Shown: positions 10,572 to 20,262 of the stretch, piece by piece
Numbering within the stretch: the stretch's first letter is position 1
Layout: each line of letters begins with the position of its first letter
NCBI GenBank assembly: GCA_020744425.1
Contig: JAGMUV010000035.1
Location: 62,001-126,000, forward strand
Source of the DNA: Dactylonectria macrodidyma
Lineage: Eukaryota > Ascomycota > Sordariomycetes > Hypocreales > Nectriaceae
Reading direction: 5' to 3'
Length of the DNA: 64,000 nt
Translations under genes and position numbers: made by a program
The notes under the pieces: generated by a model
The model's database searches: none
What the model was told of the DNA's origin: nothing
What the model saw: the letters and a program-made list of their open reading frames with translations, nothing else

Positions 10572-11620
10572 ATGGCCATGGCAATGCTCATTACGCCGCC
10601 CTCTCACCACCCGCCTCAACCGTCATTTTCCTCGGACTATCATCATTCCTCATCCGGTACTAGCATCTCTAACATGATCTCTTCTGTTGAGCCCCAGAAG
10701 CCGGCCAACGGTCTTACTTCCTCGAATCGTCAGCCATTGCCCTCGATCTCGGAACTCATTGAGGACACCAAGCCGAGTCCTTCTCCTAGATCTCCTTCTA
10801 ACGCCCATCCCGGCTCCAACCTTTCGTCATCTTTCGCGGCAGTTCCTCGATCGTTCTCGAAGGCTGAGAAGCATTCCTCACCACAGCCGCTACGCCTGGC
10901 GTCGTCGTTTCCCCCTCAACAAGATGGCCTCACCTTCTTCACAGGTTCTCGTGGGCCACCACTCACTAGCCGGCCGCTACTGCATCCTATCTCTGACCGC
11001 CGGGCCGGCCCCTCGGCCAATCCGGACATATCTCCTCGGGTTACTTATAAACCAGGCCAACAACCTCCTGGTCAAATGGACCTGCCCGCTTCTCCGATCT
11101 CTCCCAAGCACGCGGTTCTTCCCCATGTCTCAAAACCCTATAATCCCTGGGCGCCTCCCCACACGGAAAAAGGAGTATATGCTCCTCGAGCTAGATATGA
11201 TACTACGGTGAATAGGCACTTTGAAATCTGGAGTTACCAAGAATATTTGAGTCAAGTACGTCAGAATAAGCTCGTATGGAAGGGCAGCAAATTAACTAAC
11301 TTTAGATCGGCTCCTGCTCCCACACGGTTCTTAGCTTCTCCGAAGCATACAGCCGAATCGCTCAAGAGCAGCACGGAGCTCACTCCATCCCGGATAGACT
11401 GCCGACAGAACGGGATATCAGCGATATGCTCGCCAACATCGAGCTCATCAAGCGTTATTTGGAGCAGGTACGGGGTCTGGTGCAAACATCGAGCCAGAAC
11501 GAGCGGGCTCGTGAAGTAGCCAAGATGAAGGACCTGTACGAGGAGGCGCACGATGTGCCCATGTACGGAGATGCGATGAAGCCCCAATGTGGCATGACAG
11601 AGGTCAAAACGCGATGGAGT
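10572..11620 (+). pseudogene. areB: AreB-like GATA transcription factor, truncated before the zinc finger
   Basis: The N-terminal two exons of an AreB/NreB-type nitrogen-response GATA factor. Exon 1 is 10572-11255, the intron 11256-11305 (50 bp, GTACGT...TTTAG), exon 2 11306-11620, followed by GTAAGT. The 333 residues start MAMAMLITPPSHH, are Ser/Pro-rich, and end with the recognisable block FSEAYSRIAQEQHGAHS-, DMLANIELIKRYLEQVR, PMYGDAMKPQCGMTEVKTRW. In the family the next exon encodes the GATA finger. Here the second intron runs only to 11667 and then meets a pogo element; beyond the nested transposons lies a hAT transposase. No GATA finger occurs downstream. As it stands the gene could not make a DNA-binding protein. 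Whether this is the native locus, broken by rearrangement, or a duplicated piece cannot be decided. Confidence 0.8.
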
Positions 11621-11814
11621 GTAAGTTCAATTATCAGAGATCGAAAAAAACAAAACTCACACTTGGATAAGTCGCCCACCCCAGTTTTGGCCCACCCCTG
11701 GCTTTGGCCCGCTCTATTTAGCCTACATCGCACAACTGGTACATCGACGTAACTAGGTCGCAACAAAGTCAAATTAAATGGTAAAAATACAAGGAAAATC
11801 GCATTTGGCGCTCT

Positions 11815-12420
11815 TTAGTCGCTTTCTTCGTCTGCACTTGAATCTCGCTCCATATAGCGTTTTGTTGGTCGCCGATTGCGTCCCGACCGTCGAGCCAGTG
11901 CCGGCTCCTCTTCCGACTCAGAGCTACTCTCCCCCCCCACGATAATGACCTCTTGTACCGCATTTCTTGCCTTCCGAACACGTTGCTGAGGCTCTCGATT
12001 AGCTTGCGCAAGTATCTGCGCAAGGCTTGCAAAGCGCTCGTTCGGATCTTGGACGATTTTGCGACGTTTAGGCGGTTTTGCCTGGGCGAGTTGCACCTGC
12101 AAGCGTTCGATCTCACGGTCCCTTAGTATAACCTCCATCGCAACATTATCCAACGCCGCAGCGGCTTTTCGAATAGACAGTCGTGAAGTGGGAGAGCCGC
12201 TCTTCTCAGCAAATAGCTTTACGACGTCGCCGCCGCGTTTTGGTGTTGAAATATCCGAGGTGACACGTAGTGGTATAGCTGGCCGTTTAGCCACCACGAC
12301 CCATCGAGAATTTAGAGGTTTGGCTACGTTTTTAGGGTATAAGCCTGTCGCCTTCCACCCGGATTGAACGTTTTCCTTTCGAAGACCAATTTCTCGAGCT
12401 TTCGCATAAAATTCGAGAAA
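11815..12420 (-). pseudogene. Pogo C transposase, C-terminal part
   Basis: Continues the frame broken by Copia: FLEFYAKAREIGLRKENVQS followed by GWKATGLYPKNV, a coiled-coil-like stretch (AMEVILRDREIERLQVQLAQ), PNERFASLAQILAQ and an acidic/basic tail (ESSSESEEE, RRSGRNRRPTKRY). The domain order matches the C-terminal third of the A-family transposases. Separated from its N-terminal half by 6.6 kb of retrotransposon, it is not expected to be expressed as part of a functional protein. Confidence 0.88.
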
Positions 12421-12425
12421 GTTTG

Positions 12426-12673
12426 TGTTGGAACATCGCGGCCAAGATACATACAAGCAGCAGATGGGATGCGGCAGGTGGTATGTGCGCCCACCTGGAA
12501 GCGATAAGGGGACTGCCTTATCGGCCTATGGGGCACAGATCCATATCTCCCCACTGCGCACCTGCTGGCTAGTTAGATGATACAACAACACAAGATCCAT
12601 CAATACGAAGCCTAAATACAGCACTATTTCGGCTTCAACCAGTGGTTCGAACCCTACCCTTGTGAAACCTACA
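12426..12673 (+). repeat. 5' LTR of the Copia element (248 bp)
   Basis: TG...CA boundaries. The last 35 bp contain GGTTCGAACCC, which fits the RNA polymerase III B-box consensus GGTTCGANNCC. Confidence 0.93.
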
Positions 12674-13410
12674 CTGATCAGTGGTTAACCTCACAGTTAC
12701 CACTTGAATACCGCAGATCAGCAAGGACACGCGGAAGAGACGATCGCGACCGATCAGTTTAGCCAGTCCCAGAGCTGGTTGCCCGGATCGATCAACATCG
12801 TGCTAAGGAAGGCAGCCGAAGACACCAGTGGATCTGTCAGCAGAGCAGGTTGCTATCAGGATCAACGGCTTCCTTCAATCCCTTCGGTTAGCCAAGTTGT
12901 CAACCTCGTTGGCGACCTGGATTCACCGCTGGGAGCGTCCATCACGCACAAAAACCGCCCTCACCACCGAACGCCTCGAAAAATCCCCTGCAGCACCATC
13001 AAGACGAAGCAGCCGTCTAAATCGCGGCGTTCACTCCTTCTACAGGATCGCTGGAATCGATCCTTATTCATTCTTTTCTTCTTCTTCCCCATCAAGGCGA
13101 AGCAGCCGCCTCAAGGGCGACAGCGCCGCGGCCCCGAAGCAGTCGCGCCATTCACCCTCCTGAGATCGCTGGATTCAATTTTTCTTTTCCTTTTTTTTCT
13201 TTCCTACGTCCCTCGATCAATACGTCGTCGCCTCCGACCATCACTTCTCGGTAGCAGAGGCAACTACCGCCCAGTCAACCCCGCAAGATCACGAGTTTCA
13301 GATCTGTCGCAGAGCACCCCAACCAAGCCAAAAGGAGGCAAAGGACGACCCTTTCGACGAACACGCCAAGAATTTCCCTTCAAGGCAACCGAGGCAATCC
13401 ACCCCCTCAC

Positions 13411-16400
13411 ATGCAGGCAACGTCAAGGATGGCTTCAAACCGATCCTCACCGGCGCCGAGCGACGACGATAGGTCGCTGGCGCTGCCGATTCCCAACAAG
13501 ATCAGGGACAGCGTAGACCGAGCGACTTGGGGCAAGATTGGCGATTTCGACCCATCAGACCCATCCCACACGCCCACACAGATCGGTTCGGTCATCGGCT
13601 TCCTTGTTGAACACTACAGGGAGCAGCAATTCTACGGAAGGGCTCTGTGGAGTGAGTTACTTAGCGACTTTGAAGATTGGCCAGAGGAGACGTTCACCAA
13701 GGCCCCCAGCCTGTTGACCAAATACCTCAGAGATTTCATGGTTAATCAGGGCGTATTCGTGCCAACAAACGGCGAACGGATCGCCAAAAACGTCCACGAG
13801 GTGATGACCCGAGCCAGATTCCGCACTTGGAGCGAACACGAGATCCTGCAGCACTGCGAAAAGAACAAACAGTTCAACGACAACGCTGCCAACCCGGAGT
13901 TCATCAAAGATATCTGCGACGGCATTACTGCGCCGAAGATACATATCTCCAGCGTCTCCGGAACGGATGGAGGCCCATTCGTCAACCCCAACACATACGG
14001 AACTCCAGAGCCCCCTGCCAACACCTTTCCGGACGGAACCTCGGGCTGGCAAAGGAGGCCGCAGCCGGCAAGTTCAACGCCAGCAGAGATGTCCTCGCCC
14101 AGGCAGTTGACCGATCTCACGAAACTGTACAGCGACGAGATGAAATACAGCGGCGAGATGTACGACGTCCTCGAAGCAAAGCTCCTGATCTTCAGAGACA
14201 ACTGCCACAAAGCCGGAATTCCACACGCCCAGTTCGCAGGAGCCTTTTCGATCATGCTCAAAGGCAAGGCCCTGCGATACTACTTTGACCGCCTTTGCGA
14301 GGCTAATCGCGATCTGGATTTCCATACTTTGGTTGCGCGCGTCAAGAATCACTTCGAGACCGAGGAATCGCGGCAGGCGTACCTCGCGGCGTGGCGTAAT
14401 ACCACACTGCCCCGGGTCATCCACGAGAACCCCGAGAAATCGCATTTGGAATGTCTGGATATCCTGCTGGATAGGTTGACAACGATCCAACGGGCACTCT
14501 CGATCATCCACCAATCCGACGAGGCCCTACGAGATCAACTGCTGAACGCCTGCAGGGGCGTCAAGGAGTGTGAGCTCTGCCTCTTCAGCCCGGCGCCTAC
14601 CTACGAAGGCGTTTGCAACCAACTGCGTTCGGCGATTGGCACCGCAACAAGGTCAACGAATCAGCAGTTTTGGACCGACCGCACCTACCAGGGCCAGGGA
14701 AGGCAAGCAAGATTCGGTCGAGGACCGCCACGTACGAATGGCTTCAAACGGCAGCCAAACCCATCGACAGCCCTGCCAGCAACCCCGAAAAAGTGTTACG
14801 TTTGCGGCAAGGAAGGCTGCTGGTCAACGAAACACCCTGTGGAGGATCGCCGCCGCGCGTACGACGGCTTCCGAGCCAAATACAAGCACCTACAAGATAC
14901 ATCGCCACCAGCGTTCAACCACTTCCTTGCGTGGCATGAAGGCCTCGAGGAAATACAGGAAGGAACAAGTTCCCGCAGCACCAGCAACAGCCCCATCAGC
15001 CAGTACTTCCAAGCTCTGGAGATCCCCGAAGATACGTTGCAAGATACGCAAGAGACCGACGATGAGGGCGATCCCTGGCAGGCCCAGCAGTTCCATGCGT
15101 CGTATTTTACGACGCCAGTCAACGGCCCCAAGATCGTTGCCGAATTGGCTGACCAGGCAACCCGCCACGCCTTGACAAAGGAAGATCCCCAGATACAACA
15201 GCACGAGGAAACGACGCCAGAGAGCCCCCGCGAACAGGCATCGGCGTTTACATTTGACGTAAGGTACTCCGCAGGAGACTTCCAGGGCATCATACCAGAT
15301 ACAGGAGCCGCAACGGTATCAACCGCTGGAAAACCGCAATTCCTGGCTCTTCAACGCCGAATGCCAATATTCCTGCAAACGGCGGAAGCCGGGACAGCCA
15401 GCATCAGGTTCGGCAGGGGCGATCCCGTGGTATCGCTGGGCAGCACCCTCGTGCCCACGCCCTTTGGCGATATTGCGTTCCACGTTGTCCCCGCGGACAC
15501 CCCATTCCTACTCTGCCTCGCAGATATGGATCGCCTGGGCATCCAATTTGACAATATACGCAACGTCGTCGCCAGAGGCAAACTGGCGATCCCTGTGGTA
15601 CGGAAATGGGGGCATCCCTGGATTCTACTACATCCCGAGAAACTACTCGCCAACAGCCACTTAACGGAAGTTGAACTGCGCCGCCTACACCGCAGATTCG
15701 GACATCCAACAGTCCAAAGGCTACACCTTCTCCTGCGGAGAGCTGGCCACCCGATAGAGGTCGAAGCGATCGAGCGCTTGACGGCGATCTGCCGCCATTG
15801 CCAGCTTCACGCAGGCCGCCCAGCGAGGTTCAAGTTCACGATACAGGACGATCACGAATTCAACTACGAAGTTATCGTGGATATCATGTACCTTGACGGC
15901 AACAATCCAGTGCTCCATGTCGTTGATTCAGCTACCGCCTTCAACGCCGCCCGGTTCCTGCAGAATATATCGGCAAAACACACATGGGATACACTCAGGT
16001 TGTGCTGGATCGACGTCTACCAAGGCCCGCCCGATTGGATCGTGACCGACGCAGGTACGAACTTCCACTCGGTGGAATTCAAGCAAGCCGCCAGCTCAAT
16101 GGCGATTTCGATCAAGGAGGTGCCTATCGAGGCCCACAACAGCGTCGGCAAGGTTGAACGCTACCACGCGCCCTTGCGAAGAGCGTATAATATCATCAGG
16201 GCCGAAGATCCATCCACTGCGCCGGAAATCGCACTCCAGATGGCAGTCAAGAGCCTGAATGATACCGCAGGTCCTAACGGCCTGGTACCAACTTTGCTTG
16301 TTTTTGGCGCCTACCCTCGTATTACGCAGGATTCAGCCCCTTCTCCCGCCACATCCCAACGCGCAGAAGCTATCCGGAAGGCAATGGCCGACCTGCGTCA

Positions 16401-18501
16401 ACTATACGCCAAGAGGCGAGTGGCGGAGGCCCTGACCGCGCGCAACGGACCAGATACAATGTCTACCCTCGCCTTGCCCCTCCAATCACTTGTACGCGTT
16501 TGGCGCGAAAAGCAAGGCTGGCAGGGACCCTACCGGCTGCTCTCTATCGACGGCACTACGTGTACTATCGACATGCCTCAAGGACCCAAAAGATTTCGTT
16601 CAACGGTCATCAGACCCTTCCACGAAGATCCCGCAGATACACCTCTGCCCCAGGATCAGGCCCCCCCACGACCACCAGCGCCCCCAGGCCCACAGGCCCC
16701 CCGAGATCCGGAAACGATCGAACCGGAGATCGTGGTCGCCGTGACGCCCGAGCCAGAGATATCGGCGCCGAAAAGAGGCCGCGGGAGACCTCGCAAGAAC
16801 CCAATCGCCAAGCTCGCTAGCGCTTATATACTCGAGACCGACGTCAAGATACCGCAGACGTACGTAGCATACGTCTTCCTGTCAGGGAAGGAACGCGCAG
16901 ATTACGCCCTGGCGATCGAACTGCGCAAGGAAGGCATACTGACGGCCCCGGGCGAACCGTTTGAAGCGTCAACGAAGAAGGAGATCGACGCCCTGATCGG
17001 TCGAGGCGTCTTCGAGTTCACGAGGTTCAAACCCGATCTACACCAAGGACGGATCTTCAAGTCAAGGATCGTGAACGAAGTCAAGGGCAAAGCTACCGAC
17101 GCGCCGTACGAGAAATCAAGACTGGTGATCCAGGGCTACGCAGATGACGGGAAAGAAGTCATCCTCACGCAAGCCCCAACAATACAACGAGCCAGCCAGC
17201 GGTTAATCCTCGCGATCACGCCGTCCCTACTACGGGACGGCAAAACCCTCTGGCTGCGCGACATCACCCAAGCGTACGTGCAATCCGAGACACCACTGAA
17301 TCGAACGATACTGGCGCGCCTGCCCAAGCAGATTGAACCCGATCACCCACCCGATACTATCATGAAAGTCATCAAGCCGTTATACGGGATCGCAGAAGCA
17401 GGAACCCACTGGTGGGCAACGTACAGCAGGCATCACAGAGAGAGACTCCAGATGGAGACGTCAACGTACGACCCTTGCCTGCTGATTTCAACGGCTGAAA
17501 ACGAAGACTTTGCCTGCGTTGGGATGCAAACGGACGATACCCTAGGACTCTCGGACGCGGAGTTCTCGATACGCGAAGACAAGGAGCTAGCCGACGCCGC
17601 GTTTACCGCAAAACCCAAGCAACTGCTCGGTGTAAGCTCCCCGTTGATCTTCAACGGCGGGATCGTCAGCCTCACCGAAGATGGGATATTGACCCTACGC
17701 CAAAAGGATCAAGGTAAAAAGATTGACCTCATCGACGTCAACGCCGAAGAGAATGAGGCGAAAAGACAATACGTTGAACAGCGCGCGAGAGGGGCGTACA
17801 TCGCGTCAATCTGCCAACCAGAAGCTTGTTTCGATCTATCGACGGCCGCTCAACACCAAGAGCCGTCACCAGAAGACATCAAGGTACTGAACAAGCGTCT
17901 GCAGTGGCAAATGGAGTCCCTCGATCGAGGATTGAACTACCGGCCCCTGGACCTTGCAACCGCGAAACTGTTCGTCTTTGTAGACGGATCCTTCGCCAAC
18001 AACGACGACCTGACGTCACAACTGGGCTTCGTGATCGTCCTCGCCAACGAACAACAAGAGGACGAAGAGTTCAACATTCAAGGGAACATCGTACACTACA
18101 GTTCAACGAAAAGCAAAAGAGTGACACGGAGCGTCCTGGCTTCCGAAGTGTACGGGATGGTGGCCGGCGCAGATATGGCCTACGCGATCGCGTCTACCCT
18201 CCAGATGATCACGGATCGCCTCAACCTACCCAAGATTCCTATGATACTCTGTACGGATTCGTATTCGCTGTATGAATGCCTTGTAAAGCTAGGGACGACG
18301 AAGGAGAAGCGCCTCATGATCGACATAATGGCGCTAAGGCAATCGTACGAAAGGCGCGAAGTATACGAAATCCGCTGGATCCACGGTGACGATAACCTCG
18401 CCGACGCCTTCACGAAGGCCACCCCGAACCGCACGTTCGAACGCTTCGTGGATACCGCCGCGGCGAAGATCAGGATGGAGGGTTGGGTCACAAGAGCGTA
18501 A
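13411..18501 (+). CDS. Copia Gag-Pol polyprotein (1696 aa)
   Basis: One uninterrupted frame, so no frameshift separates gag and pol. Order: Gag (about 1-460); knuckle CYVCGKEGCWSTKH near 462, whose Cys/His order (CX2CX4CX4H) is swapped from the usual CX2CX4HX4C; aspartic protease DTGAATVST near 630; integrase zinc-binding H/C motif (HRRFGHP ... CRHCQLH, about 755-800); integrase core with Asp in VDIMYLDG, Asp in TDAGTNF (near 880) and Glu in GKVERYHAP (near 914); reverse transcriptase (about 1185-1390) with QTDD near 1373 instead of YVDD; RNase H (about 1520-1670) with FVDGSFAN and a late DDNLADAFTK motif. Integrase before RT defines Ty1/Copia. A proline-rich linker (QAPPRPPAPPGPQ) joins integrase and RT. 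Confidence 0.95.
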   Translation: MQATSRMASNRSSPAPSDDDRSLALPIPNKIRDSVDRATWGKIGDFDPSDPSHTPTQIGSVIGFLVEHYREQQFYGRALWSELLSDFEDWPEETFTKAPSLLTKYLRDFMVNQGVFVPTNGERIAKNVHEVMTRARFRTWSEHEILQHCEKNKQFNDNAANPEFIKDICDGITAPKIHISSVSGTDGGPFVNPNTYGTPEPPANTFPDGTSGWQRRPQPASSTPAEMSSPRQLTDLTKLYSDEMKYSGEMYDVLEAKLLIFRDNCHKAGIPHAQFAGAFSIMLKGKALRYYFDRLCEANRDLDFHTLVARVKNHFETEESRQAYLAAWRNTTLPRVIHENPEKSHLECLDILLDRLTTIQRALSIIHQSDEALRDQLLNACRGVKECELCLFSPAPTYEGVCNQLRSAIGTATRSTNQQFWTDRTYQGQGRQARFGRGPPRTNGFKRQPNPSTALPATPKKCYVCGKEGCWSTKHPVEDRRRAYDGFRAKYKHLQDTSPPAFNHFLAWHEGLEEIQEGTSSRSTSNSPISQYFQALEIPEDTLQDTQETDDEGDPWQAQQFHASYFTTPVNGPKIVAELADQATRHALTKEDPQIQQHEETTPESPREQASAFTFDVRYSAGDFQGIIPDTGAATVSTAGKPQFLALQRRMPIFLQTAEAGTASIRFGRGDPVVSLGSTLVPTPFGDIAFHVVPADTPFLLCLADMDRLGIQFDNIRNVVARGKLAIPVVRKWGHPWILLHPEKLLANSHLTEVELRRLHRRFGHPTVQRLHLLLRRAGHPIEVEAIERLTAICRHCQLHAGRPARFKFTIQDDHEFNYEVIVDIMYLDGNNPVLHVVDSATAFNAARFLQNISAKHTWDTLRLCWIDVYQGPPDWIVTDAGTNFHSVEFKQAASSMAISIKEVPIEAHNSVGKVERYHAPLRRAYNIIRAEDPSTAPEIALQMAVKSLNDTAGPNGLVPTLLVFGAYPRITQDSAPSPATSQRAEAIRKAMADLRQLYAKRRVAEALTARNGPDTMSTLALPLQSLVRVWREKQGWQGPYRLLSIDGTTCTIDMPQGPKRFRSTVIRPFHEDPADTPLPQDQAPPRPPAPPGPQAPRDPETIEPEIVVAVTPEPEISAPKRGRGRPRKNPIAKLASAYILETDVKIPQTYVAYVFLSGKERADYALAIELRKEGILTAPGEPFEASTKKEIDALIGRGVFEFTRFKPDLHQGRIFKSRIVNEVKGKATDAPYEKSRLVIQGYADDGKEVILTQAPTIQRASQRLILAITPSLLRDGKTLWLRDITQAYVQSETPLNRTILARLPKQIEPDHPPDTIMKVIKPLYGIAEAGTHWWATYSRHHRERLQMETSTYDPCLLISTAENEDFACVGMQTDDTLGLSDAEFSIREDKELADAAFTAKPKQLLGVSSPLIFNGGIVSLTEDGILTLRQKDQGKKIDLIDVNAEENEAKRQYVEQRARGAYIASICQPEACFDLSTAAQHQEPSPEDIKVLNKRLQWQMESLDRGLNYRPLDLATAKLFVFVDGSFANNDDLTSQLGFVIVLANEQQEDEEFNIQGNIVHYSSTKSKRVTRSVLASEVYGMVAGADMAYAIASTLQMITDRLNLPKIPMILCTDSYSLYECLVKLGTTKEKRLMIDIMALRQSYERREVYEIRWIHGDDNLADAFTKATPNRTFERFVDTAAAKIRMEGWVTRA

Positions 18502-18823
18502 CCACGCCTGGCCACAACACCACTGCCGCGGCACCGCGGCGCGGAACGCAAGAACTGCCGGCGCAGACGGGCTCGCTACCATGCGACCGATTCACCTCGG
18601 ACAAAGCTTCAACGCCCACCGGGATCCCCGGGTTGACCCCGGAGACTCTGGGAGATCCGAGGCCAAGGCGGATGATAGCTGCGAGCAGCGTGGCAGGGCA
18701 GATCCCCATGGCCTGGAGCCACGGGAAGGCGGTCAGGGACGGCAGAACAGGAAAAAGTACGCTTTTGCGTAGAAGGCGTTTTTGGGCGTATCTTGGCCAT
18801 CGCACAAAGTAGGAGACTGCCAG

Positions 18824-19071
18824 TGTTGGAACATCGCGGCCAAGATACATACAAGCAGCAGATGGGATGCGGCAGGTGGTATGTGCGCCCACCTGGAAGC
18901 GATAAGGGGACTGCCTTATCGGCCTATGGGGCACAGATCCATATCTCCCCACTGCGCACCTGCTGGCTAGTTAGATGATACAACAACACAAGATCCATCA
19001 ATACGAAGCCTAAATACAGCACTATTTCGGCTTCAACCAGTGGTTCGAACCCTACCCTTGTGAAACCTACA
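18824..19071 (+). repeat. 3' LTR of the Copia element (248 bp)
   Basis: Same length and apparently the same sequence as the 5' LTR, including the B-box-like GGTTCGAACCC. Followed directly by the target duplication GTTTG. Confidence 0.93.
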
Positions 19072-20097
19072 GTTTGCCTTTCCAACCTTTGTCGTATCTG
19101 TCAAAGCCGTATGCTCGCCAACTAGCCTACGATAGGCCGTTTTTAAACTGGAAAAGCAGCCGAGATCCAAGGGCTGGAGGACATGGGAAGTATGAGCAGG
19201 GAAAAAGAGTAAGTGAACGTTGTTTAGGTAACACATAGTCATAAATTCGTCCGAGGTATGACTGCCGTGACCGTCGACGATCAGTAGGCGACTATCGGCT
19301 GGGTTCTCAGGTTGCGTTTGGGGTAAAAACACCTTCCCTAGCCACTCGACAGCAATATCATTGCTTGTCCACCCGTTTTCCGAAAAGGTAACATGCCAGC
19401 CAGGATGCTTAGCTAGGAAATCCTTCTTGAACCATTGTTCTTGGATACTTTTGGCCTTGAAGATGGCCAGGGGGTTCAAAGCGACCCCGAGCGCCGAGAT
19501 GCACTCCACAATAGACGTCCAAGTCCGGGCATTTATCGTTTTGACTGGTACCGCGTTAGGATTCTCCTGCGAGGAGCCGATAACAAGCCCGTTAATGCCT
19601 TGGCCCTCCATAATGCCGCCCTCGTCGGCGTTGTACCTCCGCCGGGGAGGGATCCAGCTCACAGTCTCGTATAGGTTGAACAAGTGCCTGATATTATCCG
19701 GAGTGGCCGCATTTATACGTTTCCAGTCAGTTCGACGGCCTAACTTTGTCTTGACGGCTAAATGGCGCTCCACGAAGTGACTGGACCACTTCCTCCCTAG
19801 GGGCTTGTGATCACCTTGTTGTTTAAGCACGCTGCTAGCGATTGCTCGCACTTGTGCGTGTGTTGGCGCGTAACCGAGGGCCTCCTGCCGCAAAATCCAT
19901 TGCTTAAGATGTTCTTCCTGATTGGCTGTGAGCCGCTGCTGGTCGTCGTGTGCCGTACGTTGAGGTTGGGCACCATTAAGGCGGGCGCGAAGTGTCCCTC
20001 TTGGTACTCCATGGCGTGTGGCAGCGGTCCTGACGGCAACACCATTCCTGACGTCCACGATGGCGTTTTGTAGGTCCTGCTCTGTATATTCAGGCAT
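19072..20097 (-). pseudogene. Pogo C transposase, N-terminal part (residues 1-342)
   Basis: Starts MPEYTEQDLQNAIVDV at 20097. HTH_psq-like region (about 1-50), CENP-B/Tc5-type HTH (QEALGYAPTHAQVRAIAS, LGRKWSSHF), then most of a DDE_1 core with YNADEGGIMEGQG, LLIVDGHGSHTSDEF and LQPLDLGCF. The frame is clean until the Copia right LTR interrupts it after KVGKAN. The rest of the frame resumes at 12420, and together they give 543 residues without a stop. The Copia insertion is therefore the only visible lesion, and it is younger than the pogo copy. Confidence 0.9.
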
Positions 20098-20262
20098 TTC
20101 GAACACGGAGAGGAAAATACAAAAGAAAGTAAGTCAATTGGTGAAAAATCCGATTTTTAACAATTTATTGTAGGTGGTAGCGCGGATCTGACGCGTGCGG
20201 CGGAGCGCGTTTTTGGGGTGGGCCAAAGCCAGGGGTGGGCCATAACTAGGGTGGGCGACTTA

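Larger units (their letters stand above)
12426..19071 (+). mobile_element. Complete Ty1/Copia LTR retrotransposon (6646 bp)
   Basis: Two 248-bp LTRs (12426-12673, 18824-19071) start TGTTGG, end CCTACA and look identical by eye. A perfect 5-bp target duplication GTTTG lies at 12421-12425 and 19072-19076. A leader of about 740 bp with a ~93-bp imperfect tandem duplication (12995-13080 and 13088-13175) separates the left LTR from one intact gag-pol frame. A candidate primer-binding site begins right after the left LTR (CTGATCAGTGGTTAACC); this assignment is tentative. Equal LTRs and an intact frame point to very recent insertion into pogo C. Confidence 0.95.
11670..20260 (-). mobile_element. Pogo-like DNA transposon C, split by a Copia insertion
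   Basis: Left end AGTCGCCCACCCCAG at 11670 and an inverted right end at 20260, both beside TA (11668-11669, 20261-20262). The TIRs match over about 45 bp with several differences. GCCCACCC occurs two or three times per end with a 16-17 bp period. Without the Copia element and one 5-bp target duplication the element is 1940 bp. Its flanks are unrelated to each other: areB intron on the left, hAT transposase coding sequence on the right. Confidence 0.88.

Noticed and set aside
12704..13516. A 270-codon frame in the Copia leader
   Set aside because: It overlaps gag-pol in another frame, is low-complexity, and covers a tandem duplication; it looks like an accidental frame.
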